This document shows, in pieces, positions 18,624 to 26,517 of a DNA stretch of 64,000 nucleotides. The translations under genes were made by a program, and so were the position numbers. Below the pieces are notes generated by a model. It ran no database searches and was not told the DNA's origin. It saw nothing but the letters and a program-made list of their open reading frames with translations. How positions within the stretch are numbered: the stretch's first letter is position 1; every line of letters starts with the position of its first letter. The stretch comes from QQVM01 sp035341855 (GTDB lineage Bacteria > Bacteroidota > Bacteroidia > AKYH767-A > 2013-40CM-41-45): contig DAOQWA010000009.1 in NCBI GenBank assembly GCA_035341855.1, positions 1-64,000 of the forward strand, in the 5' to 3' direction.

Positions 18624-18971
18624 CTATTTGAAAATTTCCAATACTTTCGTTGCCGGTCTTCCTATGATAGCCTTCCCATCCCTGATGACTATGGGACGCT
18701 CGATGAGAATCGGATTTTTCACAAGTACTTTAATCCACTCAGAATTACTGAGCTTTTTATTGGCAAATTTTTTCTTATAAAGTTCTTCTTTTTTACGGAC
18801 GATATCCTCCGCTTTAAGTCCAAGCATTTTCAATACTTCCTTAATATCTTTTTGTGTGGGTACATTAACCGTATACTCAACAATTGAAATCTCATCGTCA
18901 CTCTCCTCCCTGATTAGTGAAAGAGCTGTTCGACAAGTACTGCAGGTTGATTTAAACCAAATTTTAATCAT
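18624..18971 (-). CDS. ArsC/Spx family thioredoxin-fold protein (arsenate reductase-like)
   Basis: A 115-residue protein of the ArsC/Spx/YffB group. The nucleophile Cys10 sits in KSTCSTCR (Cys10 and Cys13), and the expected arginines are in IERPIVI and GRPATKVLEI. These residues fit glutaredoxin-coupled arsenate reductases, but many members have no proven arsenate activity. It begins only three bases after the prfB stop codon and ends 20 bases before fumC, so it is part of the same operon; no other arsenic resistance genes are near, which argues for a general redox role. Confidence 0.85.
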   Translation of the reverse strand: MIKIWFKSTCSTCRTALSLIREESDDEISIVEYTVNVPTQKDIKEVLKMLGLKAEDIVRKKEELYKKKFANKKLSNSEWIKVLVKNPILIERPIVIRDGKAIIGRPATKVLEIFK

Positions 18972-18974
18972 TCT

Positions 18975-20061
18975 TTAATGTGCTGAAGCATCCATTAGAT
19001 ATGCTTTTATAAATTGATCCAGATCTCCATCCATGACACCCTGAACGTCGGAAGTTTCTGTATCAGTACGAATATCTTTTACTAATTTATAAGGGTGCAT
19101 AACATAGTTGCGAATTTGAGATCCCCATTCGATCTTTCTTTTATTGGCTTCAGTAGCAGCTTTTGCAGCAAGTTGCTTACGCATTTCCAGCTCATAGAGC
19201 TGTGATTTCAACATCTTCATTGCGCGTTCTCTGTTGCCTACTTGTGAACGTTCAACCTGGCAAACCACTACAATACCTGTTGGTTTATGTGTAAGCTGAA
19301 CCTTTGTTTCCACCTTATTCACATTCTGTCCGCCGGCTCCTCCTGAACGGGAGGTTTGCATTTCCACATCACCGGGTTTGATATCAATCTCTATGGTCTC
19401 GTCAATCACAGGATAAGCATAGACAGAGGCAAATGATGTATGACGGCGTGCATTTGAATCATAAGGTGAAATCCTGACAAGGCGATGAACACCACTTTCA
19501 CCTTTCAGGTAACCATAGGCAAATTCTCCTTCGATCTCCAAAGAGCAAGATTTGATTCCGGCAGTGTCACCATATTGCAGATCAAGTTCGGTGACTTTAT
19601 AGTCATGCTTCTCTGCCCACATGATATACATGCGCATCAGCATGGAGGCCCAGTCCTGGCTTTCAGTACCTCCTGCACCCGAATTAATATTTACGATTGC
19701 ACTCAATGCATCTTCAGGATCTCCAAGCATATTTTTAAACTCAAGATCCTCCAGCATCGCTGTGGTCTCCTTTAAATGCTTTGTGATTTCCTCTTCTGTT
19801 GCATCACCGGCTTTATAAAATTCAAAAAGTACGGCCAGATCTTCATAAGAGGCAAAGAACTCGTCAAAGTGATCGGTCCAGTTCTTCTTTTGCTTGATGC
19901 TTTTCAGCAACTTTTCGGCTTCCTTTGGCTTGTCCCAAAATCCCGGAGCATGGGTCAGCAGTTCCTCCTGCTTTATTGAATTCTTTTTCCCGTCGATGTC
20001 AAAGATGCCTCCTCAGGACTTCAGCGCGCTCCTTAATCTCTTTTAATTGTTCTATTGTCAT
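18975..20061 (-). CDS. prfB: Peptide chain release factor 2, with programmed +1 frameshift
   Basis: RF2 reads UGA and UAA stop codons and releases the finished peptide. The gene has two frames: codons 1-20 (MTIEQLKEIKERAEVLRRHL) from the ATG at 20061 to CTT at 20002-20004, then an in-frame TGA (19999-20001). A +1 shift on CTT-T puts the ribosome in the main frame (DIDGKKNSIKQEELL...), giving 361 residues, normal for RF2. GGQ (in GGAGGQNVNK, about 243-245) is present. The tripeptide anticodon region reads SPY (19461-19469, about 198-200) where RF2 normally has SPF. The gene is expected to control its own level through the frameshift. It follows recX after 31 bases. Confidence 0.95.
19998..20013 (-). 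promoter_or_regulatory. prfB: Programmed +1 frameshift signal of prfB
   Basis: On the minus strand the order is AGGAGG (20008-20013), CAT, CTT, TGA, C. This matches the classical RF2 signal: an internal Shine-Dalgarno three bases before the slippery CTT, a UGA stop and a following C that weakens termination. Confidence 0.95.
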
Positions 20062-20092
20062 AATGGTCGCAAAGGTATAAAAAACTATCGTT

Positions 20093-20581
20093 CTAATCAT
20101 TTTCCGGCTGGCCAATCACAGACCAAACTAACTCGGGTTCAAATCCTCTTTGAATGGCATAAGCTGCCAGCTTATATTTTCTTTTATATGGATTTGTCTC
20201 CTTTTCAGTCCTTCCCCTCGTCTTAATAACCGCCTTAAGTGTTGTCAGATATTCCTTTTCTTGAATTTGAGATAAGGCTTTTTTAATCAATGGCTCAGTT
20301 ATTTTTTTCTCTTTTAGTGCCCTTTTAATTTTCAACTTACCCCATTTTTTTTGTCTGAATTTTCCGCCGGTAAATGCTGAAGCAAATCTTTCTTCCTTGA
20401 TAAAATTATCTTCGATCAGGTCAACAATCATCGACTCGACATGATCTGAATAAAGTCCCCATTGAAAAAGTTTGTTCCTCACCTCCTGCTGACTTCTTTC
20501 CTGATAAGCACAATACTTTCTTATCCTGATCAGGGCCTGTTCAGGGCTTAGTCGCTTTTTATATTCCGGTTTGTCAAACAT
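20093..20581 (-). CDS. recX: Regulatory protein RecX
   Basis: A 162-residue, all-helical basic protein of the RecX family, which binds and restrains RecA filaments. Repeated three-helix motifs are visible (LIRIRKYCAYQERSQQEVRNKL, IEDNFIKEERFASAFTGGKFRQKKWGKLKIKRAL). First gene of the operon with prfB; recA itself is not in the window. Length is ordinary for the family. Confidence 0.9.
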   Translation of the reverse strand: MFDKPEYKKRLSPEQALIRIRKYCAYQERSQQEVRNKLFQWGLYSDHVESMIVDLIEDNFIKEERFASAFTGGKFRQKKWGKLKIKRALKEKKITEPLIKKALSQIQEKEYLTTLKAVIKTRGRTEKETNPYKRKYKLAAYAIQRGFEPELVWSVIGQPEND

Positions 20582-20676
20582 GGGTAAATGAAAAAATGCT
20601 ATTCCGGACGGTGATCAGTCATTAAAACCGATGATACAGTCAGGAATAACATTTATGAAATAATACTATTTAAACA

Positions 20677-21267
20677 TCAGACCGGAACACTATCCGGTGC
20701 CTGAACTTCAGATTGCTGTTCCGCTTGAGGAATTGGCATATTTTCCAAAATGGATTTCAAATTGCTTAATCCTTTTTCAAAATCTTTGCCAACCATACCG
20801 TCAATGAATTTTCCCATGATACGAAGCAATGGATTAAAGCCGGTATCAAATTCGAAACTCCAGGTAACCTTCGTCCCTTCGCCATCTGCGACGAAAGAAT
20901 AAGTACCCGTAGCAACTCCTTCTTCCATGAAATTAAGATCCTGCACTATTTTTGAAGGAGTAGTAACCTCGGTATAAGTCATGCTGCCCGTACCTACATT
21001 CTTGTTAGTGCTCACCCAATTTATTTTAGCACCCAAGCCTGATGGAGGGCCTGACAAGGTATATGATGCAGTCGTATCCAACTCATACCATGGTGACCAA
21101 CTGTTCCAGTTTTGAATATTATTGACATAATCGAAAACCATTTCCTGAGGTCTACTGATCGTTGTACTTCTTTCAACGTGAACATGAGAAGGCAGCATCA
21201 ATCCAATGACAGCAACTACCATTAATAATATTGCAAATACAATTAAAATTCGTTTAAGGATTTTCAT
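20677..21267 (-). CDS. SRPBCC family protein with N-terminal membrane helix (copy 1)
   Basis: A 196-residue protein from the ATG at 21267: one N-terminal transmembrane helix (KRILIVFAILLMVVAVIGLML), then a START/SRPBCC (polyketide cyclase-like) domain with HVERSTTISRPQEMVFDYVNN, WNSWSPWYELD and the C-terminal long helix (LRIMGKFIDGMVGKDFEKGLSNLKS). The frame is open upstream to 21348, but the ATG chosen aligns exactly with that of the next gene (MKILKRILIV in both). These proteins bind small hydrophobic ligands; the ligand is unknown. A tandem duplicate of the neighbour. Confidence 0.82.
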   Translation of the reverse strand: MKILKRILIVFAILLMVVAVIGLMLPSHVHVERSTTISRPQEMVFDYVNNIQNWNSWSPWYELDTTASYTLSGPPSGLGAKINWVSTNKNVGTGSMTYTEVTTPSKIVQDLNFMEEGVATGTYSFVADGEGTKVTWSFEFDTGFNPLLRIMGKFIDGMVGKDFEKGLSNLKSILENMPIPQAEQQSEVQAPDSVPV

Positions 21268-21316
21268 TTGTATCGATTTTAGAAAGTGAAAACAAAGAAT
21301 TTTTGCCTGATAAGCT

Positions 21317-21904
21317 TTACTCGGCCGGATCAGTATTTGTCTCTTCAACTGCAGTTGCAGCTTCAGGTAGAGCTGAAGCTTCAGAAATCTCTTTTATCCC
21401 TGCCAGTCCTTCGTTAAAAGGTTTCTCCATCATCTTATCCATCATGAGTCCCATCACACGAAAGAATGGATTTGAGCCCATATCAGCATCAAGAGCCCAG
21501 GTGAGTTTTGTTCCACCAGCTTCAGGTTCAAATTTAAAGTAGCCTGTGGAAGGATTCATTCCCTCGAAATCCAATTTAGTTCGCACCATGGAATTTGTTT
21601 CAACATCAGTAATGGTCAATTTGCCTTTTCCAACCTGGTCATTATTACTTGACCAGGTATAATATGCACCCGCACCACTGGCAGGTTCGCTATATTTCAA
21701 GTCGGTTGTCGGATCGAGTTTAATCCAGGGAGACCATTTCTCCCATTTGCGGAGATCATTTATTTGCGAGAAAACAACTTCAGGTGAGGCCTTTATGCTG
21801 GTACTTCTTTCGACATGTTGTTCACGAGGAGAAAGGAATCCAATCACAATGATCAGACCGACCAGAACAGCTAATACGATTAGTATTCGTTTTAAAATTT
21901 TCAT
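21317..21904 (-). CDS. SRPBCC family protein with N-terminal membrane helix (copy 2)
   Basis: A 195-residue paralogue of the following gene, identical in plan: MKILKRILIVLAVLVGLIIVIGFL membrane anchor, HVERSTSIKASPEVVFSQIND, WEKWSPWIKLDPTTD and a C-terminal helix (FNEGLAGIKEISE). The anchor suggests the ligand domain faces the periplasm. The gap to copy 1 is 49 nt, so they are likely one transcript. Function unknown beyond the fold. Confidence 0.82.
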   Translation of the reverse strand: MKILKRILIVLAVLVGLIIVIGFLSPREQHVERSTSIKASPEVVFSQINDLRKWEKWSPWIKLDPTTDLKYSEPASGAGAYYTWSSNNDQVGKGKLTITDVETNSMVRTKLDFEGMNPSTGYFKFEPEAGGTKLTWALDADMGSNPFFRVMGLMMDKMMEKPFNEGLAGIKEISEASALPEAATAVEETNTDPAE

Positions 21905-22152
21905 AGGAGAGAGATTTTAAGATGATATAATGCGAAGCTATGAAATCTGTATTAATTAACAGATGTTTTTTAGTAGAATTTAATCCGATTTCGACTATTT
22001 TCAATAACACACATTATTAAAGTACGAGAATCATCATTAGAGCTGAAATAAATGATAAAAAATAAGCAACAAAATTTGTCGTTCCGGCCGGCTATCTTAA
22101 ATTTTCATAATAATACGGCATGAATTAAATGCGAAACAAAAAGGCGTATATA

Positions 22153-22536
22153 TTATTTTGTATCCTTCGAAACTTGTGGATCAAAACGAATAAAAAAGTT
22201 CAGCCAAATCAACCTCGACCAGCGAAATGTCACGGGTGAAAAAATAAGTACTGCAGGAATTAAGATCAACAACAAGGAAAGGCCAAGATGAAAAATTGTA
22301 AAGTCAAGTACTAGAAAAATAAAAAAGATTATTGCACTCAATGTATATGAAACAAACATTGCTCCATAAAAATAGCCGGGTTCCTTTTCGTAGATCTCAT
22401 CACAATGATCACATTTTTTCTCCATCTTAAACAGATGCTTCAAATCATAGGAACTATTTTTACTAAAAACTTTTCCGTGATGGCATTTTGGGCATTTATT
22501 ATTGAAGACTGAATATAAAATATTTTTGAGAGCCAT
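22153..22536 (-). CDS. DUF983 family membrane protein
   Basis: A 127-residue protein with two CxxC-type motifs before the membrane part (NKCPKCHHGKVF and KKCDHCDEIYE, likely a zinc ribbon), the family sequence EPGYFYGAMFVSY, and two hydrophobic helices (about 65-107). DUF983 proteins have no settled role; in Bacteroidota they are common single genes. It lies 54 nt after rng on the same strand and may be read through with it. Confidence 0.85.
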   Translation of the reverse strand: MALKNILYSVFNNKCPKCHHGKVFSKNSSYDLKHLFKMEKKCDHCDEIYEKEPGYFYGAMFVSYTLSAIIFFIFLVLDFTIFHLGLSLLLILIPAVLIFSPVTFRWSRLIWLNFFIRFDPQVSKDTK

Positions 22537-22590
22537 ATAGGATACATTAAAAACGATCTACTCTCAAGAGCAGATCGTTCTTTTGAAGAT

Positions 22591-24156
22591 TCAGATCTTT
22601 ATTTCTTCTTCCATTTTATTGAAGAAGTGATATTCCATAATATGATAACTGCTATTTGGCGAAACCTTCAGTTTCACTTTGAATTTCTTCCTCCATTTAT
22701 GAACCTTCGAATTAAGAAGTAATCCCTTATTCAGGTATGCCTCCAAATAAGGATGCACCTGAAGAAATAATTCCTTTTCATTCTGTTCCTGCACAAAATA
22801 TCTAAGGTTGTTCTCGATTTCATCGACTAATAAGATACTTGCTTTAATCTCACCTGTACCGTTACAAGCCGGGCAATTCTCTACAGTAGTAATATTGGTT
22901 TCCGGACGAACCCGCTGGCGTGTAATTTGAATAAGACCAAATTTGCTTGGCGGAAGGATCGTATGCTTAGCACGGTCTCTTTTCATCTCAGCCTTGAGCT
23001 TCTCATAGAGCGTTTTTCTGTTCTGAGCACTGTGCAGATCTATAAAATCCACGACAATGATACCGCCCATATCGCGCATTCGTAACAATCGGGCGACTTC
23101 AACAGCAGCATCCATATTTACGTTCAGGGCATTTGTTTCCTGTGTTGCCTCACCATCGGAGCCTTTCACACGTCCACCGCTGTTAACGTCTATCACGTGC
23201 ATGGCTTCTGTATGTTCAACGATCAGATAAGCACCATTAGCCATTGTGACAGTCTTGCCGAAACTCGACTTGATCTGTTTATCGATGCCTAATTGTTCAA
23301 AGATGGGAAGGCGACCTTTGTATAACTTTACAATATCGGTTTGCTCAGGTGCAATTCCTCTGATATACGCCTTGATCTCTTCAGCCAAGGTTTGATCATT
23401 AACGTGAATGGCAGCAAAGTTTGGATTTAAAAGGTCGCGGAGAATCGTAGAAGTCCGGTTAAGTTCTCCAAGAATCTTGTAGGGCGGTTTGACAGTTTTC
23501 AGGAGTTCAAAAGCACTCTTCCATTTAGCTACCAGATCCTGAATATCTTTATCAAGTTCAGCTACTTTCTTACCCTCAGCGACGGTCCTGATGATAAGTC
23601 CAAAACCTTTCGGTTTGATACTCGTTGCCAAACGTTTCAAGCGCTGACGTTCATCAGCACTTTTTATTTTCTGTGATATGGATACTACATCTGTAAACGG
23701 AACCATCACAACAAACCTGCCTGCAAGGGATAATTCAGAGGTTACGCGAGGACCTTTAGAAGATATCGGTTCTTTAGCAACCTGAACAAGTGCCCACTGA
23801 TTAGTTGTGAGTACCTGAGTAATCTTTCCACCTTTATTAATATCAGGTTCCGGTTGAAAATTAACAAGCATAGGATCAGGATTCTTCCCTGTCGTTGTTT
23901 GCTTGATCAATTTTAGGAGAGATTGAGCTTGAGGGCCCAGATCGAGATAATGCAAAAAAGCATCCTTCTCGTGACCTACGTCAACGAAAGCAGCATTAAG
24001 CCCCGGGATCAACTTCTTTACACGTCCGAGATAAATATCTCCAACCTGAAAGCCTTGATCCTTTCGCTCGCTGTTTAATTCAACCAGTTGCTTATTTTCA
24101 AGCATGGCGATGGTGACTTCGCCCGGGGTTGAATTGATCACCAATTCATTATTCAA
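22591..24156 (-). CDS. rng: Ribonuclease G/E family endoribonuclease
   Basis: A 521-residue RNase E/G enzyme for rRNA maturation and mRNA decay. It has the N-terminal S1 domain (about 37-130, GDIYLGRVKKLIPGLNAAFVDVGHEKDAFLH, interrupted by an insert), the catalytic DNase I-like part with metal-binding Asp residues in MHVIDVNSGGR and GGIIVVDFIDLHS, and the zinc link ENCPACNGTGEI. The long RNase E scaffold tail is missing, so it is RNase G-like in length. In Bacteroidota rng regularly lies downstream of an HU gene, as here. Confidence 0.95.
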   Translation of the reverse strand: MNNELVINSTPGEVTIAMLENKQLVELNSERKDQGFQVGDIYLGRVKKLIPGLNAAFVDVGHEKDAFLHYLDLGPQAQSLLKLIKQTTTGKNPDPMLVNFQPEPDINKGGKITQVLTTNQWALVQVAKEPISSKGPRVTSELSLAGRFVVMVPFTDVVSISQKIKSADERQRLKRLATSIKPKGFGLIIRTVAEGKKVAELDKDIQDLVAKWKSAFELLKTVKPPYKILGELNRTSTILRDLLNPNFAAIHVNDQTLAEEIKAYIRGIAPEQTDIVKLYKGRLPIFEQLGIDKQIKSSFGKTVTMANGAYLIVEHTEAMHVIDVNSGGRVKGSDGEATQETNALNVNMDAAVEVARLLRMRDMGGIIVVDFIDLHSAQNRKTLYEKLKAEMKRDRAKHTILPPSKFGLIQITRQRVRPETNITTVENCPACNGTGEIKASILLVDEIENNLRYFVQEQNEKELFLQVHPYLEAYLNKGLLLNSKVHKWRKKFKVKLKVSPNSSYHIMEYHFFNKMEEEIKI

Positions 24157-24296
24157 TTAAAAAAAATTTGCAAACAATCATCCTGTCAATGGAGAGAATT
24201 GCAGAAAATATAATATGAACAGTAGCCGCACAACATTGGATCGAGATTGACAGATAACGCATCACCTGTCCAGAAATGGATAACGAAAAGCCAATG

Positions 24297-24318
24297 GCAC
24301 CGGGACCAAACCCGGTGC
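24297..24318 (-). other. Hairpin in the rng upstream region
   Basis: Perfect eight-base GC-rich arms (GCACCGGG/CCCGGTGC) with a six-base loop lie between the COX24-like gene and rng (which starts at 24156). No T run follows on the minus strand, so a simple terminator is unlikely; RNase E/G messages are known to carry 5' structures for autoregulation, which is one possible meaning. Confidence 0.5.
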
Positions 24319-24361
24319 AATGCAAAATCTAGAATAAAGGCATCACGAAGATGCCCTTACT

Positions 24362-24457
24362 TTACCGGCTCTTTTTCTTATGTCTGTTCTTTCTAAGACG
24401 TTTTTTACGCTTGTGCGTCGCCATCTTATGTCTTTTCCTCTTCTTACCACTTGGCAT
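24362..24457 (-). CDS. Tiny basic protein of the AURKAIP1/COX24 (mS38-like) family
   Basis: A 31-residue protein, MPSGKKRKRHKMATHKRKKR onward, with 19 Lys/Arg. The pattern KMxxHKRKKRLRKNRHKKK matches the C-terminal domain shared with the mitochondrial ribosomal protein AURKAIP1/COX24 (mS38), and such tiny proteins are annotated throughout the Bacteroidota. By analogy it is probably a ribosome component. It lies 10 bases after the stop codon of the TPR gene and 205 bases before rng, so it is placed in a translation/RNA decay operon. Too short for ordinary gene callers. Confidence 0.85.
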   Translation of the reverse strand: MPSGKKRKRHKMATHKRKKRLRKNRHKKKSR

Positions 24458-24467
24458 AATAAATTGT

Positions 24468-25283
24468 TTATTGGTTATTAACTTGGTGTATTAACTTGTT
24501 TACTTCCTCCAACACCTGTGGGTCTGAAGTATATTTTTCGATTTGTCTTAACTGCTCAATTCCTTTGTCGCCGGAACCGGTTTGTATGAGGGTACGGCCT
24601 AAGAGGTATCGAGCCTCAACTCTTGCAGGGTCGGCATCCAGAGCCTTATAAAAGCGTTCTACGGCTTTATCCAATTGTCCGGACCTGACCGACAAAACAC
24701 CCAGGTTGAACTGGGCATTTGCATGTTGTGGGTCTTTTTCGACAACCGCTCTTAGCATCATGATCCCTTTCATCGGTTCAGCAGTACCTTCAGCATAGCA
24801 AACCCCGAGATCGGTTTGTGCATTGAGATTGTCAGGATTCAGATCCAACACTTTCTGATAAGAGGCGATGGCCTTATCAACCATCATAGAACGCAATGTG
24901 GAGTCTGAACTCCCTTTAAAGGCATCAAAGTAGCGATACGCTGCATTGAGCCAGTTCTGCTCATCCGGCTTGAGATTCGCTATCTGCTCAAAATAATAAG
25001 CAGAAACGACCGGAAACAAGGCAAGGTCCCACATTTTACCAAGCGAGTCAAGTAAAAGTGGATTTGATTCCTCCTTTGCCAATTCCGCCTCGATCTTATT
25101 TATGGGCTCTAATTCTTCAGGCTTAAGTTGCCCTTTTGCCTGAGTAAGTATTCCTTTAAATGAGTATCCGGTTTCAGTTTTGACTTCTCCTTCAACCTTT
25201 TTTTGCTGAGGAAGAAAGTACAATGTTACTGTTACTATTATGGCGGCGACTATGACAATAATTTGTTTTCGTCTTGTCACCAT
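24468..25283 (-). CDS. Membrane-anchored TPR protein
   Basis: A 271-residue protein with an N-terminal membrane helix (QIIVIVAAIIVTVTLYFL, about 7-24), then tetratricopeptide repeats from about 120 on (AIASYQKVLDLNPDNLNAQTDLGVCYAE, GIMMLRAVVEKDPQHANAQFNLGVLSVRSGQ, AVERFYKALDADPARVEARYLLGRTLIQTG). Probably a periplasm-facing protein-interaction platform. It starts six bases after the HU stop codon, so the two genes are one operon. No specific partner can be named. Confidence 0.85.
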   Translation of the reverse strand: MVTRRKQIIVIVAAIIVTVTLYFLPQQKKVEGEVKTETGYSFKGILTQAKGQLKPEELEPINKIEAELAKEESNPLLLDSLGKMWDLALFPVVSAYYFEQIANLKPDEQNWLNAAYRYFDAFKGSSDSTLRSMMVDKAIASYQKVLDLNPDNLNAQTDLGVCYAEGTAEPMKGIMMLRAVVEKDPQHANAQFNLGVLSVRSGQLDKAVERFYKALDADPARVEARYLLGRTLIQTGSGDKGIEQLRQIEKYTSDPQVLEEVNKLIHQVNNQ

Positions 25284-25289
25284 CTCACC

Positions 25290-25604
25290 TTAGTCTACAG
25301 CTTCAGTTGTTTGATTCTTCTTGATCTTAGCATTCTTCACTTTGTTAGCAAATGTTTTTGCAGGTTTGAATGCCGGGATGTTATGCTCCGGAATGATGAT
25401 CGTAGTATTTTTAGAGATAATACGGCCAAGCTTTTGAGCTCTTTTCTTTACTATGAAAGATCCGAAACCTCTGAGGTAAACGTTCTCACCGTCAGCCATT
25501 GTCGTTTTGATAACTTTCATTGTAGCTTCTACAGCTTGTAACGCCACAGTCTTTTCAATGCCTGTCTTGGTTGAAATCTCGGCCACTAATTCAGCTTTTG
25601 TCAT
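25290..25604 (-). CDS. HU family DNA-binding protein
   Basis: A 104-residue histone-like protein. The HU/IHF core is clear: MTKAELVAEISTKTGI at the N-terminus, ENVYLRGFGSFIVKKRAQK before the arm, and IPEHNIPAFKPAKTF after it. The arm has the Bacteroidota form (GRIISKNTTIIIPEHN) instead of the GRNPxTG form of E. coli HU. A short basic C-terminal tail (about 90-104) extends the normal 90-residue protein. First gene of HU-TPR-COX24-rng. Confidence 0.95.
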   Translation of the reverse strand: MTKAELVAEISTKTGIEKTVALQAVEATMKVIKTTMADGENVYLRGFGSFIVKKRAQKLGRIISKNTTIIIPEHNIPAFKPAKTFANKVKNAKIKKNQTTEAVD

Positions 25605-25639
25605 TTCTTTGAGTATTAAGTATTTGAGAATTGGGGGCG

Positions 25640-25647
25640 CAAAGATA
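25640..25647 (-). promoter_or_regulatory. -7 promoter element of the HU operon
   Basis: On the minus strand this reads TATCTTTG, a perfect TAnnTTTG, 35 nt before the HU start codon. No TTG was found at the -33 distance. Confidence 0.45.
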
Positions 25648-25883
25648 AGCGTTCATTTTGAAAAGGAAAAGCCCTAAGAATCAATTTTTTCAGGTTGTTG
25701 ACAAATATTTTTGAAAAAGACCTGATTTATCCTGAAAATCAACTTATGGGCATTAAATAGATTTCAGGAATTCGCTGATGATACGAGGTTTCCCGGTCCA
25801 TCTGCCTTTCATCCGGCAAAATCAATGTACAAACACTTTAATAATAAGTCGGTAGCAAAATCCATCTATCGGACTAAAGAGTC

Positions 25884-25927
25884 AAAAAACAAGGGCGAGA
25901 GATCTTTTATCTGCCTCCCGCCCTTTT
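25884..25927 (-). terminator. Terminator of the AT-hook gene
   Basis: AAGGGCG pairs with CGCCCTT, extended past one mismatch by GAG/CTC. On the minus strand the hairpin is followed by a run of six T (25884-25889 complement). It lies 30 nt beyond the AT-hook stop codon. Confidence 0.7.
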
Positions 25928-25956
25928 ATTTAACACTTGATTAATGGATACAATTA

Positions 25957-26517
25957 TTAGCGACTTTTCCTGCTGATAATATCGACGATCTTATCCACCG
26001 TTTTAAAATTATCTGAAAATTGTTTCGTCAGAGAAAGGTCGAATTTTCCGCTCTTCTTATAATGTGTTCTTTGCACATCAAGGATCATTGTTTGAAGATC
26101 CAGTAATTTTCCAAGGTCCTTATCAGTTAAACGCACACCTTCCATAGTTTGTGTTTTTGGAGGACGACCCGGACCGCGTGTTGACTTAGGAGGACGACCC
26201 GGACCGCGTGTTGACTTAGGAGGACGACCCGGACCACGTTTTGATTTCGGAGGACGACCCGGACCGCGTGTTGATTTTGGAGGACGACCCGGACCTCGGG
26301 ATGATTTTGGAGGACGACCCGGGCCACGTTTTGACTTTGGAGGACGACCCGGACCGCGTTTAGTCAAATCAGTTGTTGTGCCGGTACTTTTCGCAGGACG
26401 GCCACGTTTAGATTTTGATCTTTTATACTTTCCTGTTCCACTACCGGGTGGTCTGCCCGGTCCGCGTTTTGTACCTTCACCTAGTTTAGATGTAGTCTTT
26501 GCTTTTCTCTTTGCCAT
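25957..26517 (-). CDS. AT-hook repeat DNA-binding protein
   Basis: A 186-residue, very basic protein. Residues 15-125 contain eight copies of an AT-hook core (RGPGRPPK or RGPGRPPG), seven of them in strict 10-residue register, plus a degenerate ninth (KRGRPAKS). The GRP tripeptide inserts into the minor groove of AT-rich DNA. A C-terminal segment (about 126-186: EGVRLTDKDLGKLLDLQ...FKTVDKIVDIISRKSR) is predicted helical and may be a dimer or partner domain. It stands alone between HU and mutY with its own terminator. Probably a nucleoid-associated protein; a specific role is not known. Confidence 0.85.
   Translation of the reverse strand: MAKRKAKTTSKLGEGTKRGPGRPPGSGTGKYKRSKSKRGRPAKSTGTTTDLTKRGPGRPPKSKRGPGRPPKSSRGPGRPPKSTRGPGRPPKSKRGPGRPPKSTRGPGRPPKSTRGPGRPPKTQTMEGVRLTDKDLGKLLDLQTMILDVQRTHYKKSGKFDLSLTKQFSDNFKTVDKIVDIISRKSR
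26159..26360 (-). repeat. In-frame 30-bp tandem repeat encoding AT-hooks
   Basis: Nearly seven 30-bp units, each beginning GGAGGACGACCCGG on the plus strand. Two neighbouring units (26161-26220) are identical; others differ by a few bases, mostly in the spacer codon (S, T or K). Such arrays change in unit number by slippage or unequal recombination. Confidence 0.95.

Larger units (their letters stand above)
25605..25956. other. Intergenic region between HU and the AT-hook gene
   Basis: About 350 bases without a supportable gene. It holds the HU -7 element on one side and the terminator of the AT-hook gene on the other. No repeat or RNA gene was recognised. Confidence 0.6.

Noticed and set aside
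18624..18971. Arsenic resistance operon
   Set aside because: Only an ArsC-like protein is present, within recX-prfB-fumC; no arsB, acr3 or arsR.
19911..20061. Possible frameshift mutation or pseudogene at the start of prfB
   Set aside because: The in-frame TGA lies in a perfect programmed frameshift signal, so the gene is functional.
22052..22117. Short plus-strand frame (about 21 codons) upstream of DUF983
   Set aside because: No signal peptide, motif or promoter; not distinguishable from chance.
26159..26360. Regular 30-bp repeats that could suggest a CRISPR array
   Set aside because: The repeats are contiguous without unique spacers and translate in frame as AT-hooks, so they are part of a coding sequence.
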